Program-made: the position numbers and the translations under genes
Shown: piece by piece, positions 1 through 9,393 of the stretch
How positions within the stretch are numbered: the stretch's first letter is position 1
Layout of the letters: every line of letters starts with the position of its first letter
Origin: Streptomyces sp. AC555_RSS877
Lineage (GTDB): Bacteria > Actinomycetota > Actinomycetes > Streptomycetales > Streptomycetaceae
Length of the DNA: 64,000 nucleotides
Reading direction: 5' to 3'
Assembly: GCF_019049245.1 (NCBI RefSeq)
Contig: NZ_JAGMUK010000030.1
Span: 62,001-126,000, forward strand
The notes under the pieces: generated by a model
Seen by the model: the letters and a program-made list of their open reading frames with translations, nothing else
Database searches by the model: none
What the model was told of the DNA's origin: nothing

Positions 1-333
1 GTCGGCGGTGCGGACGACGACCAGCGGCAACAGGCCGGGGCAGCGCGCCGCCGGACCGAGAGCCGCCTCGCGCACCCGGCCGTCACGGTGGCACAGGGCC
101 AGTGCGAGCCGGGGCTCGGCGAGCGCGTCGGGGCGGCGGAGTGCGGCGAGCCACCCGCGTCGGCCCTCGACCTCCGCCCGCGTCGGCAGCAGCCGGGGCG
201 GCAGCCACGCGCGCGTCCCTGCGTCCAGCGCGAGCCACGCCGTCGGCTCGGCGGGAGCGAGCACGTCCCGCAGCGAGGCCCCCTCCGCGAGCCGGCGTGC
301 CGCCTCTCCGCCGCCCCGGATGTCATCGCGCAT
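1..333 (-). CDS. hypothetical protein, 3' end cut by window edge
   Basis: This reading frame starts at the ATG complementary to bases 331-333 and stays open to the window edge, so only the first 111 residues are visible. It begins MRDDIRGGGEAARRL. The segment CHRDGRVREAAL resembles the turn of a HEAT-type helical repeat, and the protein is rich in Arg, Ala and Leu. No catalytic motif is seen. The start lies 2 bases beyond the stop of the preceding small membrane gene on the same strand, so the two are very likely co-transcribed and translationally coupled. Function unknown. Confidence 0.6.
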   Translation of the reverse strand, partial: MRDDIRGGGEAARRLAEGASLRDVLAPAEPTAWLALDAGTRAWLPPRLLPTRAEVEGRRGWLAALRRPDALAEPRLALALCHRDGRVREAALGPAARCPGLLPLVVVRTAD

Positions 334-335
334 GG

Positions 336-593
336 CTAGTACGGCGACCGGAAGTTCGCGTAGCCCAACAGCAGGATGATCGCCGCCACGCTCCCGAGCA
401 CGACGACCGTCGACACCCACGACGAACGGCGCGGCCCCGCCGGATCGGGGTCAGCGCGGAACGGCTGCGGCTCGGGCGGGTTCTCCCGCCAGCGCGCGGC
501 CAGCATCCGGGCCCGCGCGGAGGGCTCCTTGTGCTCGGCGTCGTCGGCCCACCTGAGGTCGAACTCCCGCTCCGCGTCGTCCTGTTCGGGCAT
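336..593 (-). CDS. small single-pass membrane protein
   Basis: The product has 85 residues starting MPEQDDAEREF. The first two thirds are charged (Asp, Glu, Arg), and residues about 58-80 form one hydrophobic segment (VSTVVVLGSVAAIILLLGYA) close to the C terminus. The topology is therefore a cytoplasmic charged domain with a C-terminal anchor. The ATG at 593 is preferred to the upstream TTG at 626 because GGGGTTACGGGG lies just before it. It lies downstream of glnA on the same strand, beyond a hairpin, and is followed at once by another gene. No known function. Confidence 0.6.
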   Translation of the reverse strand: MPEQDDAEREFDLRWADDAEHKEPSARARMLAARWRENPPEPQPFRADPDPAGPRRSSWVSTVVVLGSVAAIILLLGYANFRSPY

Positions 594-649
594 CCCCGTA
601 ACCCCCGTCGTCTCCGTATCGAACAATTGTGCCGGACACCATACGACGA

Positions 650-683
650 CGCCCCCGCCCTGAGAAATCCAGGAGCGGGGGCG
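650..683 (-). terminator. hairpin downstream of glnA
   Basis: A 9-bp GC stem (650-658 with 675-683) lies 24 bases past the glnA stop and probably ends the glnA transcript. It has an inner CCT/AGG pairing and no clear U-run, which is usual in Streptomyces. Confidence 0.55.
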
Positions 684-706
684 CGGTCGAAGGACCTACG
701 GGCCGG

Positions 707-2116
707 TCACACGTCGAAGTAGAGCTCGAACTCGTGCGGGTGCGGACGCAGCTGCAGCGGCGCGATCTCGTTGGCGCGCTTGAAGTCGATCCACGTCTCG
801 ATCAGGTCCGGCGTGAAGACGTCGCCCTGGAGGAGGAACTCGTGGTCGGCCTCGAGGCGGTCGAGGACGGCCGGGAGGGAGGTCGGGACCTGCGCCACGC
901 TCGCGTGCTCCTCGGGAGCCAGCTCGTACAGGTCCTTGTCGATCGGCTCGGCCGGCTCGATCTTGTTCTTGATGCCGTCCAGGCCCGCGAGGAGCAGGGC
1001 CGAGAAGGCCAGGTACGGGTTGCCGGAGGAGTCGGGCGCGCGGAACTCGACGCGCTTGGCCTTCGGGTTGGAACCCGTGATCGGGATACGCATCGCGGCG
1101 GAGCGGTTGCGCTGCGAGTACACCAGGTTGATCGGCGCCTCGAAGCCCGGCACCAGACGGTGGTACGAGTTCACCGTCGGGTTGGTGAAGGCGAGCAGCG
1201 AGGGGGCGTGCTTGAGGATGCCGCCGATGTAGAAGCGGGCGGTGTCCGACAGGCCCGCGTAACCGGCCTCGTCGTAGAAGAGCGGGGAACCGTTGGTCCA
1301 CAGCGACTGGTGGACGTGCATGCCCGAGCCGTTGTCGCCGAAGATCGGCTTCGGCATGAAGGTCGCGGTCTTGCCGTTGCGCCAGGCCACGTTCTTCACG
1401 ATGTACTTGAAGAGCTGGAGGTCGTCGGCCGCGGCGAGCAGCGTGTTGAACTTGTAGTTGATCTCGGCCTGGCCGGCGGTGCCCACCTCGTGGTGCTGGC
1501 GCTCGACCTGGAGGCCGGAAGCGGCCAGCTCCAGCGAGATCTCCGCACGCAGGTCGGCGAAGTGGTCGACCGGCGGGGTCGGGAAGTAACCGCCCTTGTA
1601 GCGGACCTTGTAACCACGGTTGTCCTCGAGGGCGCCGGTGTTCCAGGCGCCCGCCTCGGAGTCGATGTGGTAGAAGGACTCGTTCGCGCTGGTCGCGAAG
1701 CGCACGGAATCGAAGACGTAGAACTCGGCCTCGGGACCGAAGTACGCGGTGTCCGCGATACCGGTCGACGCCAGGTAGGCCTCGGCCTTCTTCGCCACGT
1801 TGCGCGGGTCACGGCTGTACTGCTCGCCGGTGATCGGGTCGTGGATGAAGAAGTTGATGTTCAGCGTCTTGTCGCGGCGGAAGGGGTCGAGCCGGGCGGT
1901 CGACAGGTCCGCGCGCAGCGCCATGTCGGACTCGTGAATGGCCTGGAAGCCACGGATCGACGAGCCGTCGAAGGCAAGCTCCTCGTCCGGGTCGAACGCC
2001 TCGACGGGCAGCGTGAAGTGCTGCATCACGCCCGGCAGGTCGCAGAAGCGGACGTCGACGAACTTGACGCCCTCGTCCGCGATGAACTTCTTGGCCTCGT
2101 CGGCGTTCTGGAACAT
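707..2116 (-). CDS. glnA: glutamine synthetase type I
   Basis: This is the 469-residue ammonia-assimilating enzyme that makes glutamine from glutamate, ammonia and ATP as a cytoplasmic dodecamer. The start is the ATG at 2116, preceded by GGAGGAG; upstream in-frame starts run through the promoter and are rejected. Visible family features are FDGSSIRGF near residue 50, the metal and substrate region MHVHQSLW, the NRSAAMRIP arginine loop, and Tyr397 in KDLYEL. Tyr397 is the site adenylylated by GlnE in Streptomyces GSI. The length equals that of S. coelicolor GlnA. The gene is divergent from the RDD gene, with a GlnR operator between them, so nitrogen-dependent control is expected. Confidence 0.98.
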   Translation of the reverse strand: MFQNADEAKKFIADEGVKFVDVRFCDLPGVMQHFTLPVEAFDPDEELAFDGSSIRGFQAIHESDMALRADLSTARLDPFRRDKTLNINFFIHDPITGEQYSRDPRNVAKKAEAYLASTGIADTAYFGPEAEFYVFDSVRFATSANESFYHIDSEAGAWNTGALEDNRGYKVRYKGGYFPTPPVDHFADLRAEISLELAASGLQVERQHHEVGTAGQAEINYKFNTLLAAADDLQLFKYIVKNVAWRNGKTATFMPKPIFGDNGSGMHVHQSLWTNGSPLFYDEAGYAGLSDTARFYIGGILKHAPSLLAFTNPTVNSYHRLVPGFEAPINLVYSQRNRSAAMRIPITGSNPKAKRVEFRAPDSSGNPYLAFSALLLAGLDGIKNKIEPAEPIDKDLYELAPEEHASVAQVPTSLPAVLDRLEADHEFLLQGDVFTPDLIETWIDFKRANEIAPLQLRPHPHEFELYFDV

Positions 2117-2212
2117 CCAGCTCCTCCTACTCCCGACGGTCGAGCCGGGGTGGTAGTTCGTTCGTGCGGCCAGTGCGGTGGCACACGCTGTCGTCGACCC
2201 TAGGGACGGGTG

Positions 2213-2251
2213 ATTTCTCAGGCGTGACCCATTTGTTTCGCACAAGTTAAC
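2213..2251 (-). promoter_or_regulatory. GlnR operator upstream of glnA
   Basis: Read on the minus strand, the site is GTTAAC-n6-GAAAC-n6-GTCAC-n6-GAAAT. That is the a1-b1-a2-b2 arrangement described for GlnR boxes upstream of glnA in Streptomyces. The half-sites lie at 2246-2251, 2235-2239, 2224-2228 and 2213-2217, each 11 bases apart. It is 97 bases upstream of the glnA start, in the glnA-RDD intergenic region. GlnR binding is established for this type of site in S. coelicolor; here it is inferred from sequence. Confidence 0.9.
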
Positions 2252-2313
2252 CGGACATCGCGGCGCCCACCCCACCTGTCCGTATCGCGAAACGGGCACA
2301 GTACCGTGGACGG

Positions 2314-2781
2314 GTGGACAACAGGCATGCAATCGGATCGTGGCTTTCCGGACCGCGCGCGGCCGCGGAAGAAGCCGGTGTCGACTTCGGATACCGCGGC
2401 GAGCAGCTCGGTCTGCCGGAGGAGGGGCCGGGCTCGATCGCCCGCCCCGGCCGGCGCCTCGGTGCCATCGCCGTGGACTGGGGACTGTGCCTCTTGATCG
2501 CATACGGTCTCATCACGCAGGGCTACGACCAGGCCACCAGCAACTGGGCGCTCCTCCTCTTCTTCCTGCTCGGCGCCCTGACCGTCGGCACCGTCGGCTT
2601 CACTCCGGGTAAGCGCCTCTTCGGCCTGCGGGTGGTCGCCGCCGACACCGGCCGCGTCAGCCCCGTCCGCGCCCTGCTCCGCACGGCCCTGCTGTGCCTC
2701 GCCATCCCGGCCCTGATCTGGGACCGCGACGGCCGTGGCCTGCACGACCGGCTGGCCCGCACCGTGGAAGTGCGCATCTAG
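2314..2781 (+). CDS. RDD-family integral membrane protein
   Basis: The 155-residue protein has the RDD signature: an Arg in [12 protein letters not shown] at the start of the first membrane segment and Asp residues in [15 protein letters not shown] near the C terminus. Hydrophobic segments lie at about residues 50-66, 78-97 and 118-135, with a soluble N-terminal arm. [11 protein letters not shown] is a conserved family motif. The start is the GTG at 2314; no Shine-Dalgarno is visible and TACCGT ends 6 bases upstream, so the transcript may be leaderless. It is divergent from glnA and convergent with the DUF4191 gene. The role of RDD proteins is poorly defined (transport or ion homeostasis has been proposed). 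Confidence 0.85.
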   Translation: MDNRHAIGSWLSGPRAAAEEAGVDFGYRGEQLGLPEEGPGSIARPGRRLGAIAVDWGLCLLIAYGLITQGYDQATSNWALLLFFLLGALTVGTVGFTPGKRLFGLRVVAADTGRVSPVRALLRTALLCLAIPALIWDRDGRGLHDRLARTVEVRI

Positions 2782-2803
2782 CGTCCGCGTCCGTGTGAGG
2801 AGT

Positions 2804-2857
2804 CCGTACGACGAAGGGGGCGCCCGGAGTGATCCGGGCGCCCCCTTCGTCGTACGG
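2804..2857. terminator. bidirectional terminator between convergent genes
   Basis: A perfect 25-bp inverted repeat (2804-2828 with 2833-2857) surrounds a GTGA loop, exactly between the stops of the RDD gene and the DUF4191 gene. It can act for both strands. Confidence 0.9.
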
Positions 2858-2862
2858 GGGAG

Positions 2863-3564
2863 TCAGCGGGCCTTCGGCCCGCCCTTCGGGAGCTTCATGC
2901 CCTTCGGCATCGGCCCCTTGGGCAGTGGCATGTTGCTCATCAGGTCGCCCATGGCCCGCAGCCGGTCGTTGGTGGCCGTCACCTGCGGACCGGTCAGCAC
3001 GCGCGGCAGCTTCAGCATGGTCGTGCGCAGCTTCTTCAGCGGGACCTGGCCCTCGCCCGTGCCCACCATCAGGTCGTGCACCGGCACGTCCGCGACGATG
3101 CGGTTCATCTTCCGCTTCTCGGCGGCCAGCAGGCTCTTGACCCGATTCGGGTTGCCCTCGGCGACCAGGACGATGCCGGCCTTGCCGACCGCCCGGTGCA
3201 CCACGTCCTGGCTGCGGTTCATCGCCACCGCCGGGGTGGTCGTCCAGCCCCGGCCGACATTGTCGAGTACCGCCGCTGCCGCGCCCGGCTGGCCCTCCAT
3301 CTGCCCGAAGGCCGCTCGCTCGGCCCGGCGCCCGAACACGATCGCCGACGCGAGGAAGGCGAACAGGAGGCCGAGAATGCCGAGATAGATGGGATGACCG
3401 ATCAAGAAACCGATCGCGAGGAAGACACCGATGGTGACGATTCCGACAGCCGCGAGTACAAGACCGATCTTCTTGTCGGCCTTGCGAGTCATCTTGTAGG
3501 TCAGGGCGATCTGCTTGAGTCGCCCGGGATTCGCAGCGTCCGCTGCCGTGTCCTTCCTCGCCAT
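2863..3564 (-). CDS. DUF4191 family membrane protein
   Basis: The product has 233 residues starting MARKDTAADAANPGRL. It has a short basic N-terminal arm, two adjacent membrane segments (about residues 37-57 and 60-77), then a soluble region ending in a Pro/Lys/Met-rich tail with repeats of LPKGP, MPKGM and LPKGG. The arrangement fits the actinobacterial DUF4191 family. Its conservation next to lipA and glnA in Streptomyces is recalled rather than checked. The ATG at 3564 is chosen over upstream starts because the upstream extension is Arg/Pro-rich shadow sequence. Function unknown. Confidence 0.82.
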   Translation of the reverse strand: MARKDTAADAANPGRLKQIALTYKMTRKADKKIGLVLAAVGIVTIGVFLAIGFLIGHPIYLGILGLLFAFLASAIVFGRRAERAAFGQMEGQPGAAAAVLDNVGRGWTTTPAVAMNRSQDVVHRAVGKAGIVLVAEGNPNRVKSLLAAEKRKMNRIVADVPVHDLMVGTGEGQVPLKKLRTTMLKLPRVLTGPQVTATNDRLRAMGDLMSNMPLPKGPMPKGMKLPKGGPKAR

Positions 3565-3631
3565 GGCACGAAGTCTACGTGCCCCGGCAAGCGCCGACGA
3601 CGGCAGTGCCCGCGGGAGGGGCGGAGGTGCG

Positions 3632-3832
3632 TCAGGGACGCAAGGTGAACGTCTGCTCCAGGACGCGCTGCGCCTCGACCCGGTCCTTGGCGCGGCGGCG
3701 GTCCTCCAGGACGGACGTCCAGGCGTTGCGGCGGGCGGTGCGCTGGCCACTGCTCATGAGCAGGGACTCGACGGCGCGGAGTGCGTTGGTGACGGTCGGA
3801 ATGGCGGTGGCGCGGACGGGCGCGGCCTGCAT
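3632..3832 (-). CDS. small conserved hypothetical protein
   Basis: The protein has 66 residues starting MQAAPVRATAIPTV. It is soluble, predicted helical, and basic in the second half (RTARRNAW, EDRRRAKDRVEAQR). The ATG at 3832 follows a GGGGGGA ribosome binding site 9 bases upstream, which is better than the longer start at 3895. It lies between lipA and the DUF4191 gene on the same strand. No motif allows a function to be named. Confidence 0.65.
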   Translation of the reverse strand: MQAAPVRATAIPTVTNALRAVESLLMSSGQRTARRNAWTSVLEDRRRAKDRVEAQRVLEQTFTLRP

Positions 3833-4121
3833 GATGGAGGTCCCCCCTCGATACCCGTGCGGGTATGGGTGTACGTGGTGTAAGTCCAGGGTCACTGATT
3901 GGTGTTACCAGGGCATGACCGACCGGTCAAACACCCATGAAGCCCTGATGTTGAGCTCCCGAACGCCGACACGGCCCTGACATACGCCCTCATCAGCGAG
4001 GACGGTCAGGACCGCGTCATATCGGTCACTACCGGCGGGTAGTTACTTGTGCGTGAATTCACACGCTTGCCTCGGTCTGTACGGGGCAAGGCGGGTGACG
4101 GCCTGTCAGGCGGGCGGCTGC

Positions 4122-5087
4122 TCAGACGGCCTGCGAGGCGACGTAGGAGCCCCGCTTCTCGATCGCCATCTGGTACAGCCGGCCGGCGCGGTACGAGGAA
4201 CGCACCAGCGGACCGGACATCACTCCGGAGAAGCCGATCTGCTCGGCCTCGTCCTTCAGCTCCACGAACTCGTGCGGCTTCACCCAGCGCTCCACGGGGT
4301 GGTGGCGCACGGACGGGCGCAGGTACTGCGTGATGGTCACCAGCTCGCAGCCCGCCTCGTGCAGCTGCCGCAGCGCCTCGCTGACCTCCTCGCGGGTCTC
4401 GCCCATGCCGAGGATGAGGTTCGACTTGGTGACCAGGCCGTAGTCGCGGGCGTCGGTGATGACCTTCAGTGAGCGCTCGTAGCGGAAGCCGGGGCGGATG
4501 CGCTTGAAGATGCGCGGAACCGTCTCGACGTTGTGCGCGAAGACCTCGGGGCGGGAGGCGAAGACCTCCTCCAGCAGCTCCGGTACGGCGTTGAAGTCCG
4601 GGGCGAGGAGCTCCACCTTGGTGCGGCCGGCCTCGCGGGAGGCGGTCTGCTCGTGGATCTGGCGGACCGTCTCGGCGTACAGCCAGGCACCGCCGTCCTC
4701 CAGGTCGTCGCGGGCGACGCCGGTGATCGTGGCGTAGTTCAGGTCCATGGTGACCACGGACTCGCCCACGCGCCGGGGCTCGTCCCGGTCCAGCGCCTCG
4801 GGCTTGCCGGTGTCGATCTGGCAGAAGTCGCAGCGCCGCGTGCACTGGTCGCCGCCGATGAGGAAGGTGGCCTCACGGTCTTCCCAGCACTCGTAGATGT
4901 TGGGGCAGCCGGCTTCCTGGCAGACGGTGTGCAGGCCCTCGCTCTTCACGAGGTTCTGCATCTTGGTGTATTCGGGACCCATTTTCGCCCGGGTCTTGAT
5001 CCACTCGGGCTTGCGCTCGATGGGGGTCTGGCTGTTGCGGACCTCCAGGCGCAGCATCTTGCGTCCGTCGGGTGCGACTGCGGACAC
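4122..5087 (-). CDS. lipA: lipoyl synthase
   Basis: This radical-SAM enzyme inserts two sulfur atoms into protein-bound octanoyl groups to make lipoate. Both Fe-S clusters are visible: the auxiliary cluster cysteines C56, C61 and C67 in [12 protein letters not shown], and the radical-SAM cysteines C82, C86 and C89 in CTRRCDFC. The GTG at 5087 ([11 protein letters not shown]) has AGGGAG six bases upstream and gives 321 residues, the usual family length. It lies downstream of lipB on the same strand. With lipB it should serve the lipoyl domains of the E2 protein encoded near 20 kb and the glycine cleavage H protein. Confidence 0.97.
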   Translation of the reverse strand: MSAVAPDGRKMLRLEVRNSQTPIERKPEWIKTRAKMGPEYTKMQNLVKSEGLHTVCQEAGCPNIYECWEDREATFLIGGDQCTRRCDFCQIDTGKPEALDRDEPRRVGESVVTMDLNYATITGVARDDLEDGGAWLYAETVRQIHEQTASREAGRTKVELLAPDFNAVPELLEEVFASRPEVFAHNVETVPRIFKRIRPGFRYERSLKVITDARDYGLVTKSNLILGMGETREEVSEALRQLHEAGCELVTITQYLRPSVRHHPVERWVKPHEFVELKDEAEQIGFSGVMSGPLVRSSYRAGRLYQMAIEKRGSYVASQAV

Positions 5088-5209
5088 GTCGGCTCCCTGC
5101 TGATTGCTTTGGGTAATCTTCGATTCTTCGGCGCACACCAGGGTACGCCCGTGTTTGTTGGGCCCATCCGTGGAGGGCAACCTCATGGCCCCGGGGTCAA
5201 TTCCCACCT

Positions 5210-5233
5210 GGGGGCGCGGGGAACTGCGCGACC
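5210..5233 (+). repeat. dispersed GC-rich intergenic repeat, copy 1
   Basis: The core GGGGGCGCGGGGAACTGCGC followed by GACC lies between lipA and lipB. The same core recurs at 7821-7853 (reverse), 22989-23021 and 45525-45570, with a degenerate copy at 30961-30989, always outside or at the edges of genes. Confidence 0.75.
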
Positions 5234-5279
5234 GGCACCCACCGGCCGGCAGGTGCATGATCGCGCTTCCGGCGGAGCG

Positions 5280-6077
5280 TCACGCGGTCGCCCGCTCGAT
5301 CTCCCGCGGCTTGAGGTCCGCGTGCTCGAGCACGTCCTTCAGGTGCCGCTCCACGATCGGCAGCACCTCGTCGATCGTGACGTCCCGGCCCAGTTCGCCG
5401 GCGAGCGAGGCGACTCCCGCGTCCCGGATCCCGCACGGGATGATCCGGTCGAACCACCGGTTGTCCGGGTTCACGTTCAGTGCGAAGCCGTGCATCGTGA
5501 CGCCCTTGGCCACGCGGATGCCGATCGCGGCGATCTTGCGGTCCTCGCGGCGCTGGCCGGCGTTGGAGGGGGCGTACTCCGGACCGTTCATGCGCGGGTC
5601 GAACTCCTCGTCGTGCAGACGGGGGTCGAAGTCAAGGGACAGCCCGCCGAGCGAGGGGCGCTGGTCGACCGGGTCGCCGAGCACCCACACCCCGCTGCGG
5701 CCCTCGACCCGGCTGGTCTCGAGGCCGAACTCCGCGCAGGTGCGGATCAGGGCCTCTTCCAGCCGCCGTACGTGCGCCACGACGTCCACCGGACGCGGAA
5801 GCTTCTGGATCGGGTAGCCGACCAGCTGGCCCGGGCCGTGCCAGGTGATCTTGCCGCCGCGGTCGACGTCCACGACGGGGGTGCCGTCGAGCGGTCGTTC
5901 GCTGTCCGCCGTGCGCCGGCCGGCCGTGTAGACCGGCGGATGCTCCAGGAGCAGCACGGTGTCGGGGACCTCGTCGGCGAACCGGGCCGCGTGCACCCGG
6001 CGCTGCTCGTCCCACGCCTCCCGGTACTCGACGGCGTCCGCACCGAATCCCATCCGGACGAACCGCAACTCACTCAC
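5280..6077 (-). CDS. lipB: lipoyl(octanoyl) transferase
   Basis: LipB moves octanoate from acyl carrier protein to the lipoyl-lysine of E2 and H proteins, the step before LipA. The sequence shows [14 protein letters not shown], the [17 protein letters not shown] core, [10 protein letters not shown] with the conserved Lys, and IIPCGI with the catalytic Cys. The GTG at 6077 (VSELRFV) is preceded by AGGGAGGCG and gives 265 residues, the usual Streptomyces length. The upstream extension lacks family similarity. The 192-base gap to lipA contains a dispersed repeat, so the two genes may still be co-transcribed. Confidence 0.96.
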   Translation of the reverse strand: MSELRFVRMGFGADAVEYREAWDEQRRVHAARFADEVPDTVLLLEHPPVYTAGRRTADSERPLDGTPVVDVDRGGKITWHGPGQLVGYPIQKLPRPVDVVAHVRRLEEALIRTCAEFGLETSRVEGRSGVWVLGDPVDQRPSLGGLSLDFDPRLHDEEFDPRMNGPEYAPSNAGQRREDRKIAAIGIRVAKGVTMHGFALNVNPDNRWFDRIIPCGIRDAGVASLAGELGRDVTIDEVLPIVERHLKDVLEHADLKPREIERATA

Positions 6078-6340
6078 GGCAAGCGCCTCCCTTGAAGCCC
6101 TGGCGGGGTCGTAAGGCACGAAGCGTGCCCACGCCACTGTACGACCGAGCGTCGCGCGTCAGCCGTGCGGCCAATCCTCACACGATCGGATGAACGAGCG
6201 TCGAAGTGTGCGATCACCTGCTCACTCTCCGCTACATTCACGCCGTTCGCAGAGGCCATAAGGGCTGCTCACAGGCAATCCGGGCACCACGCGGCCGATG
6301 AGGCCGCGCGACGGCCCGAAGGCAGGAGACCGCACCGCAG

Positions 6341-7777
6341 ATGACGGAACGACCCGCGCAGCGCACTCCCAACCGACAGCTCGCCGCGCTCATCGCAGAA
6401 GCGGGGTTCTCCAACGCGGGTCTCGCCCGTCGCGTGGACCAGCTCGGACTCGAACACGGGCTGGACCTGAGATACGACAAGACCTCCGTGACCCGGTGGC
6501 TGCGCGGGCAGCAGCCCCGCGGCACCACCCCCGCCCTGATCGCCGAGGTCTTCACCCGCCGCCTCGGCCGTCGGCTCACCGCCCAGGACCTCGGACTCGA
6601 CGCCTGCGCCCCGGTCTACGCCGGCCTCGAGTTCGCCGCCGGCCCCGAAGAGGCCGTCGACATCGTCAGCGGGCTGTGGCGCAAGGACTCCGGCAGCCAC
6701 GCCGAACTCCGCAAGATCGCCTTCACCCCGGCCGGCCTGGTCGTTCCCAGCCGGGACTGGCTGATCGGCCGCCCCGACGACAAGGTGGCCCGCGGCGAAC
6801 CGCCCCTGCGGGTCCCGGTCCAGGGCCGCCCGGCCGTGCCCCGGCAGCGCGGCACGGCCGAACGCGGCCCCGGCCAGAAGGTCACCGGCGGCGACATCGC
6901 CGCCCTCCGCTCGGTCGGCGAGCTGTTCCGCTCCCTCGACGACATGTACGGCGGCGGCCACGCCCGCCAGGCCCTCGTGCGTTACCTGGAGCACGAGTGC
7001 GAGCCGATGCTGCGCGGCACCTACGGCGAGCAGACCGGCCGCCGCCTGTTCGCAGCCGCCGCCGACCTCACCAGGCTCGCGGGCTGGACATCGTACGACA
7101 TCGCGGCGCACGGCCTCGCCCAGCGCTACTTCGTGCAGGCCCTCAGGCTGGCGCAGGCGGCCGGGGACCGGGCGTACGGCTCCTACGTGCTGGTCACCAT
7201 GAGCCGGCAGGCCGTCTACCTCGGGCACGGGCGCGAGGCCGTGCAGCTCGCGCGGGTGGCGCAGCAGGGGGTGGGGACCAACGCCCCGCCGGTCGTGCAG
7301 GCGCTGCTGCACGCGGTCGAGGCACGCGGGCACGGGGTGCTGGGCGAGGTGCGCCTGTGCACCGGTTCGCTGGTACGGGCCGAGCGCGCCCTGGAGGCGG
7401 CCCGGCCCGGTGACGAAGTCCCGTACTGGGCGCGGTTCTTCGACGAGGCGCAGCTCGCCGACGAGTTCGGCCACTGCCACCGGGACCTCCAGCAGTTCCG
7501 CTCGGCCGCCCAGCACGCCGAACGCTCCCTGCAACTGCGCGCCCCCTCCTACGCCCGCAGCCGCCTCTTCTGCCGTGTCGTTCTCGCCTCCGCCCGCCTC
7601 GGCCTCGGCGAACTCGACCAGGCCTGCGCGCTGGGCGCCGAGGCGGCCGGTCAGGCGGCGGAGATGCGGTCGGTACGGGCCGTCGAGTACGTACGGGACT
7701 TCGAGCGGAGGCTGGAGCCGTACAAGGACGCGACACCGGTGCGGGGGTATCGCGACAAGGTCGCGGCACTGGGATGA
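6341..7777 (+). CDS. NsdA/NsdB-like regulator with TPR region
   Basis: The 478-residue protein starts MTERPAQRTPN with AGGAGA upstream. Residues 10-60 look like a helix-turn-helix of XRE character (LAALIAEAGFSNAGLARRV, then SVTRWLRGQQPRG). The second half is made of Ala/Leu-rich helical repeats that fit degenerate tetratricopeptides. This architecture matches the Streptomyces family containing NsdA and NsdB, negative regulators of sporulation and antibiotic production. Which family member this is cannot be told. It is divergent from lipB and convergent with the FAD oxidoreductase gene. Confidence 0.75.
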   Translation: MTERPAQRTPNRQLAALIAEAGFSNAGLARRVDQLGLEHGLDLRYDKTSVTRWLRGQQPRGTTPALIAEVFTRRLGRRLTAQDLGLDACAPVYAGLEFAAGPEEAVDIVSGLWRKDSGSHAELRKIAFTPAGLVVPSRDWLIGRPDDKVARGEPPLRVPVQGRPAVPRQRGTAERGPGQKVTGGDIAALRSVGELFRSLDDMYGGGHARQALVRYLEHECEPMLRGTYGEQTGRRLFAAAADLTRLAGWTSYDIAAHGLAQRYFVQALRLAQAAGDRAYGSYVLVTMSRQAVYLGHGREAVQLARVAQQGVGTNAPPVVQALLHAVEARGHGVLGEVRLCTGSLVRAERALEAARPGDEVPYWARFFDEAQLADEFGHCHRDLQQFRSAAQHAERSLQLRAPSYARSRLFCRVVLASARLGLGELDQACALGAEAAGQAAEMRSVRAVEYVRDFERRLEPYKDATPVRGYRDKVAALG

Positions 7778-7820
7778 GGTGATCGCCGTAACTCCGAGGG
7801 TGATGGGGTCTGCGCGCCCG

Positions 7821-7853
7821 CGTCGTGGCTGGTCGCGCAGTTCCCCGCGCCCC
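7821..7853 (-). repeat. dispersed GC-rich intergenic repeat, copy 2
   Basis: On the minus strand this copy reads GGGGCGCGGGGAACTGCGCG followed by ACCAGCCACGACG, the most complete copy in the window. It fills the short gap between the convergent regulator and FAD oxidoreductase genes. Confidence 0.75.
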
Positions 7854-7861
7854 AGGGCGTT

Positions 7862-9235
7862 TCAGGCGGCCCGCGGTGTGGACATCGGTTCCGCACGGTG
7901 TATCGACCCGGTCGCGCCCAGGTCCGCCAACAGGGCCGACGCAGCCCGGTGAGCCGAGTGCAACGCCCCCTGCACCGTGCTCGTGTCCCGGTGGTCGCCG
8001 CACACGTACAGGCCTGCCAGCAGCCGTACCGGGCGGCGCAGGTCGTGCGGCGGGCGCATCGCCGGGACCGCCTCGGCGGTGTGGTGGACGGCGAGGGTTT
8101 CCCAGCGGCGGGTGGAGGTGCCGTACAGGCGGGACAGGTGCATGCTGACGGCGGCCTCCAGGTCGGACGGCGGCGGGCCGAGGACCGTCGAGGAGACGAG
8201 GGTGCGGCCCGCGGGCGCGCGGGCCGGGTCGACGCGGCTGGTCACCGCCGTGTGCGCGACCGGGCCGCTGCGGTCCGCGTCGAGCAGCAGGGCCGCGCCC
8301 GTCGCCGGCGGCTCGTCCGTCGTGTGGTGGACGACCGTCACCGGATGGAAGTCCGGTACCCGCAGCCCGGGCAGCAGCTCGGCGGCGGCCCGGGCGTCGG
8401 TCGCGACGAGCACGGCCCGGCAGCGGATCTCGCCGTGCTCGGCGGTCGTCACCGAGGTCGTCGAGATCGAGGTGACCCGGACGCCGGTGTGCACGGTGCC
8501 CGGCGGCAGCGTCCGCGCGAGCAACTCGGGCAGGACCTCGGCCCCGCCCTCCGGCACGCACAGCCGCCCGCCCGCGAACGCCCGCAACGCGAGGTCCGCG
8601 CACCGGCTGGACGTGGTCAGCTCCGGGTCGCACAGCAGGGCGGCGAGCAGCGGACGCAGGAAGCCGTCGATCGTGCGGGCCGGCACACCGCGGGCGGCGA
8701 GGGCCTGCCCGGCGGGCAGTTCGGGGCGGGCCAGCAGGCGCCCGACGGGAGCGTTCGCGATCCGGGACAGCGAGGCACCGAGCCGCGCCTGGTCGACGGC
8801 GGTGCCCAGCGGGACGGTCGCCCCGGCCCTCGGCACGGATGTCGGCCGGGGGGCCGTCCGCCCCTTGGCGGGGGCGCTTGCCAGGGCGCGCACCGCGTGG
8901 AGTGCGCCCCGTGCGCCCCCCACGCTCAGGGGCGGGGCGGCGCGGTGATGGCGGCCGTCGCTGTGCAGCAGGACGCCCGGTGCGAAGGGCCGCAGCACGA
9001 GCCCGTCCAGCCCCGGTGTCAGCCGTAGTTCGGGATAGGCCGTGGACAGCAGCTGTCCGATGCGGTCGAGCCGGAAGCCGTCGACCTTCTCGGTCGTCAT
9101 CCGGCCGCCCACCCCCGGGGCGGCCTCCAGCACGGCGGTCGTCACTCCTGCGCTGTTCAGCCGATGCGCCGCGGACAGCCCGGCGATCCCGGCTCCCACG
9201 ATCACGACGTCCGCCTGGTACGCGGGCTCAAGCAC
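7862..9235 (-). CDS. FAD-dependent amine oxidase-type oxidoreductase
   Basis: This 457-residue flavoprotein begins with a dinucleotide-binding fold, DVVIVGAGIAGLSAA (residues 9-23), followed by the GG doublet motif VGGRM near residue 44. A C-terminal FAD segment, LYVCGDHRDTSTVQGALHSA, resembles the end of flavin amine oxidases and phytoene desaturases. The GTG at 9235 has GAGGAGG upstream. Substrate unknown: no carotenoid or other pathway genes are adjacent. The next gene upstream is an NAD-fold protein on the same strand 158 bases away. Confidence 0.85.
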   Translation of the reverse strand: MLEPAYQADVVIVGAGIAGLSAAHRLNSAGVTTAVLEAAPGVGGRMTTEKVDGFRLDRIGQLLSTAYPELRLTPGLDGLVLRPFAPGVLLHSDGRHHRAAPPLSVGGARGALHAVRALASAPAKGRTAPRPTSVPRAGATVPLGTAVDQARLGASLSRIANAPVGRLLARPELPAGQALAARGVPARTIDGFLRPLLAALLCDPELTTSSRCADLALRAFAGGRLCVPEGGAEVLPELLARTLPPGTVHTGVRVTSISTTSVTTAEHGEIRCRAVLVATDARAAAELLPGLRVPDFHPVTVVHHTTDEPPATGAALLLDADRSGPVAHTAVTSRVDPARAPAGRTLVSSTVLGPPPSDLEAAVSMHLSRLYGTSTRRWETLAVHHTAEAVPAMRPPHDLRRPVRLLAGLYVCGDHRDTSTVQGALHSAHRAASALLADLGATGSIHRAEPMSTPRAA

Positions 9236-9393
9236 GTGCCCCTCCTCGAGGTTGCGCGGCCGGTGGAGACGTCATGCCCCCAACTGCCTCCGGGAATACC
9301 CGAGTTCGGGTCGAGGGTAGGGCCGTGATCGGTCGGGGGCAGTCGCGCATCGGCAGGGCACGGTCGCACGACGGTCGCATGCGATCGCAGGCG

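Noticed and set aside
7194..8633. 479-codon minus-strand frame spanning the regulator and FAD gene ends
   Set aside because: Composition typical of out-of-frame high-GC sequence and it crosses a convergent gene boundary.
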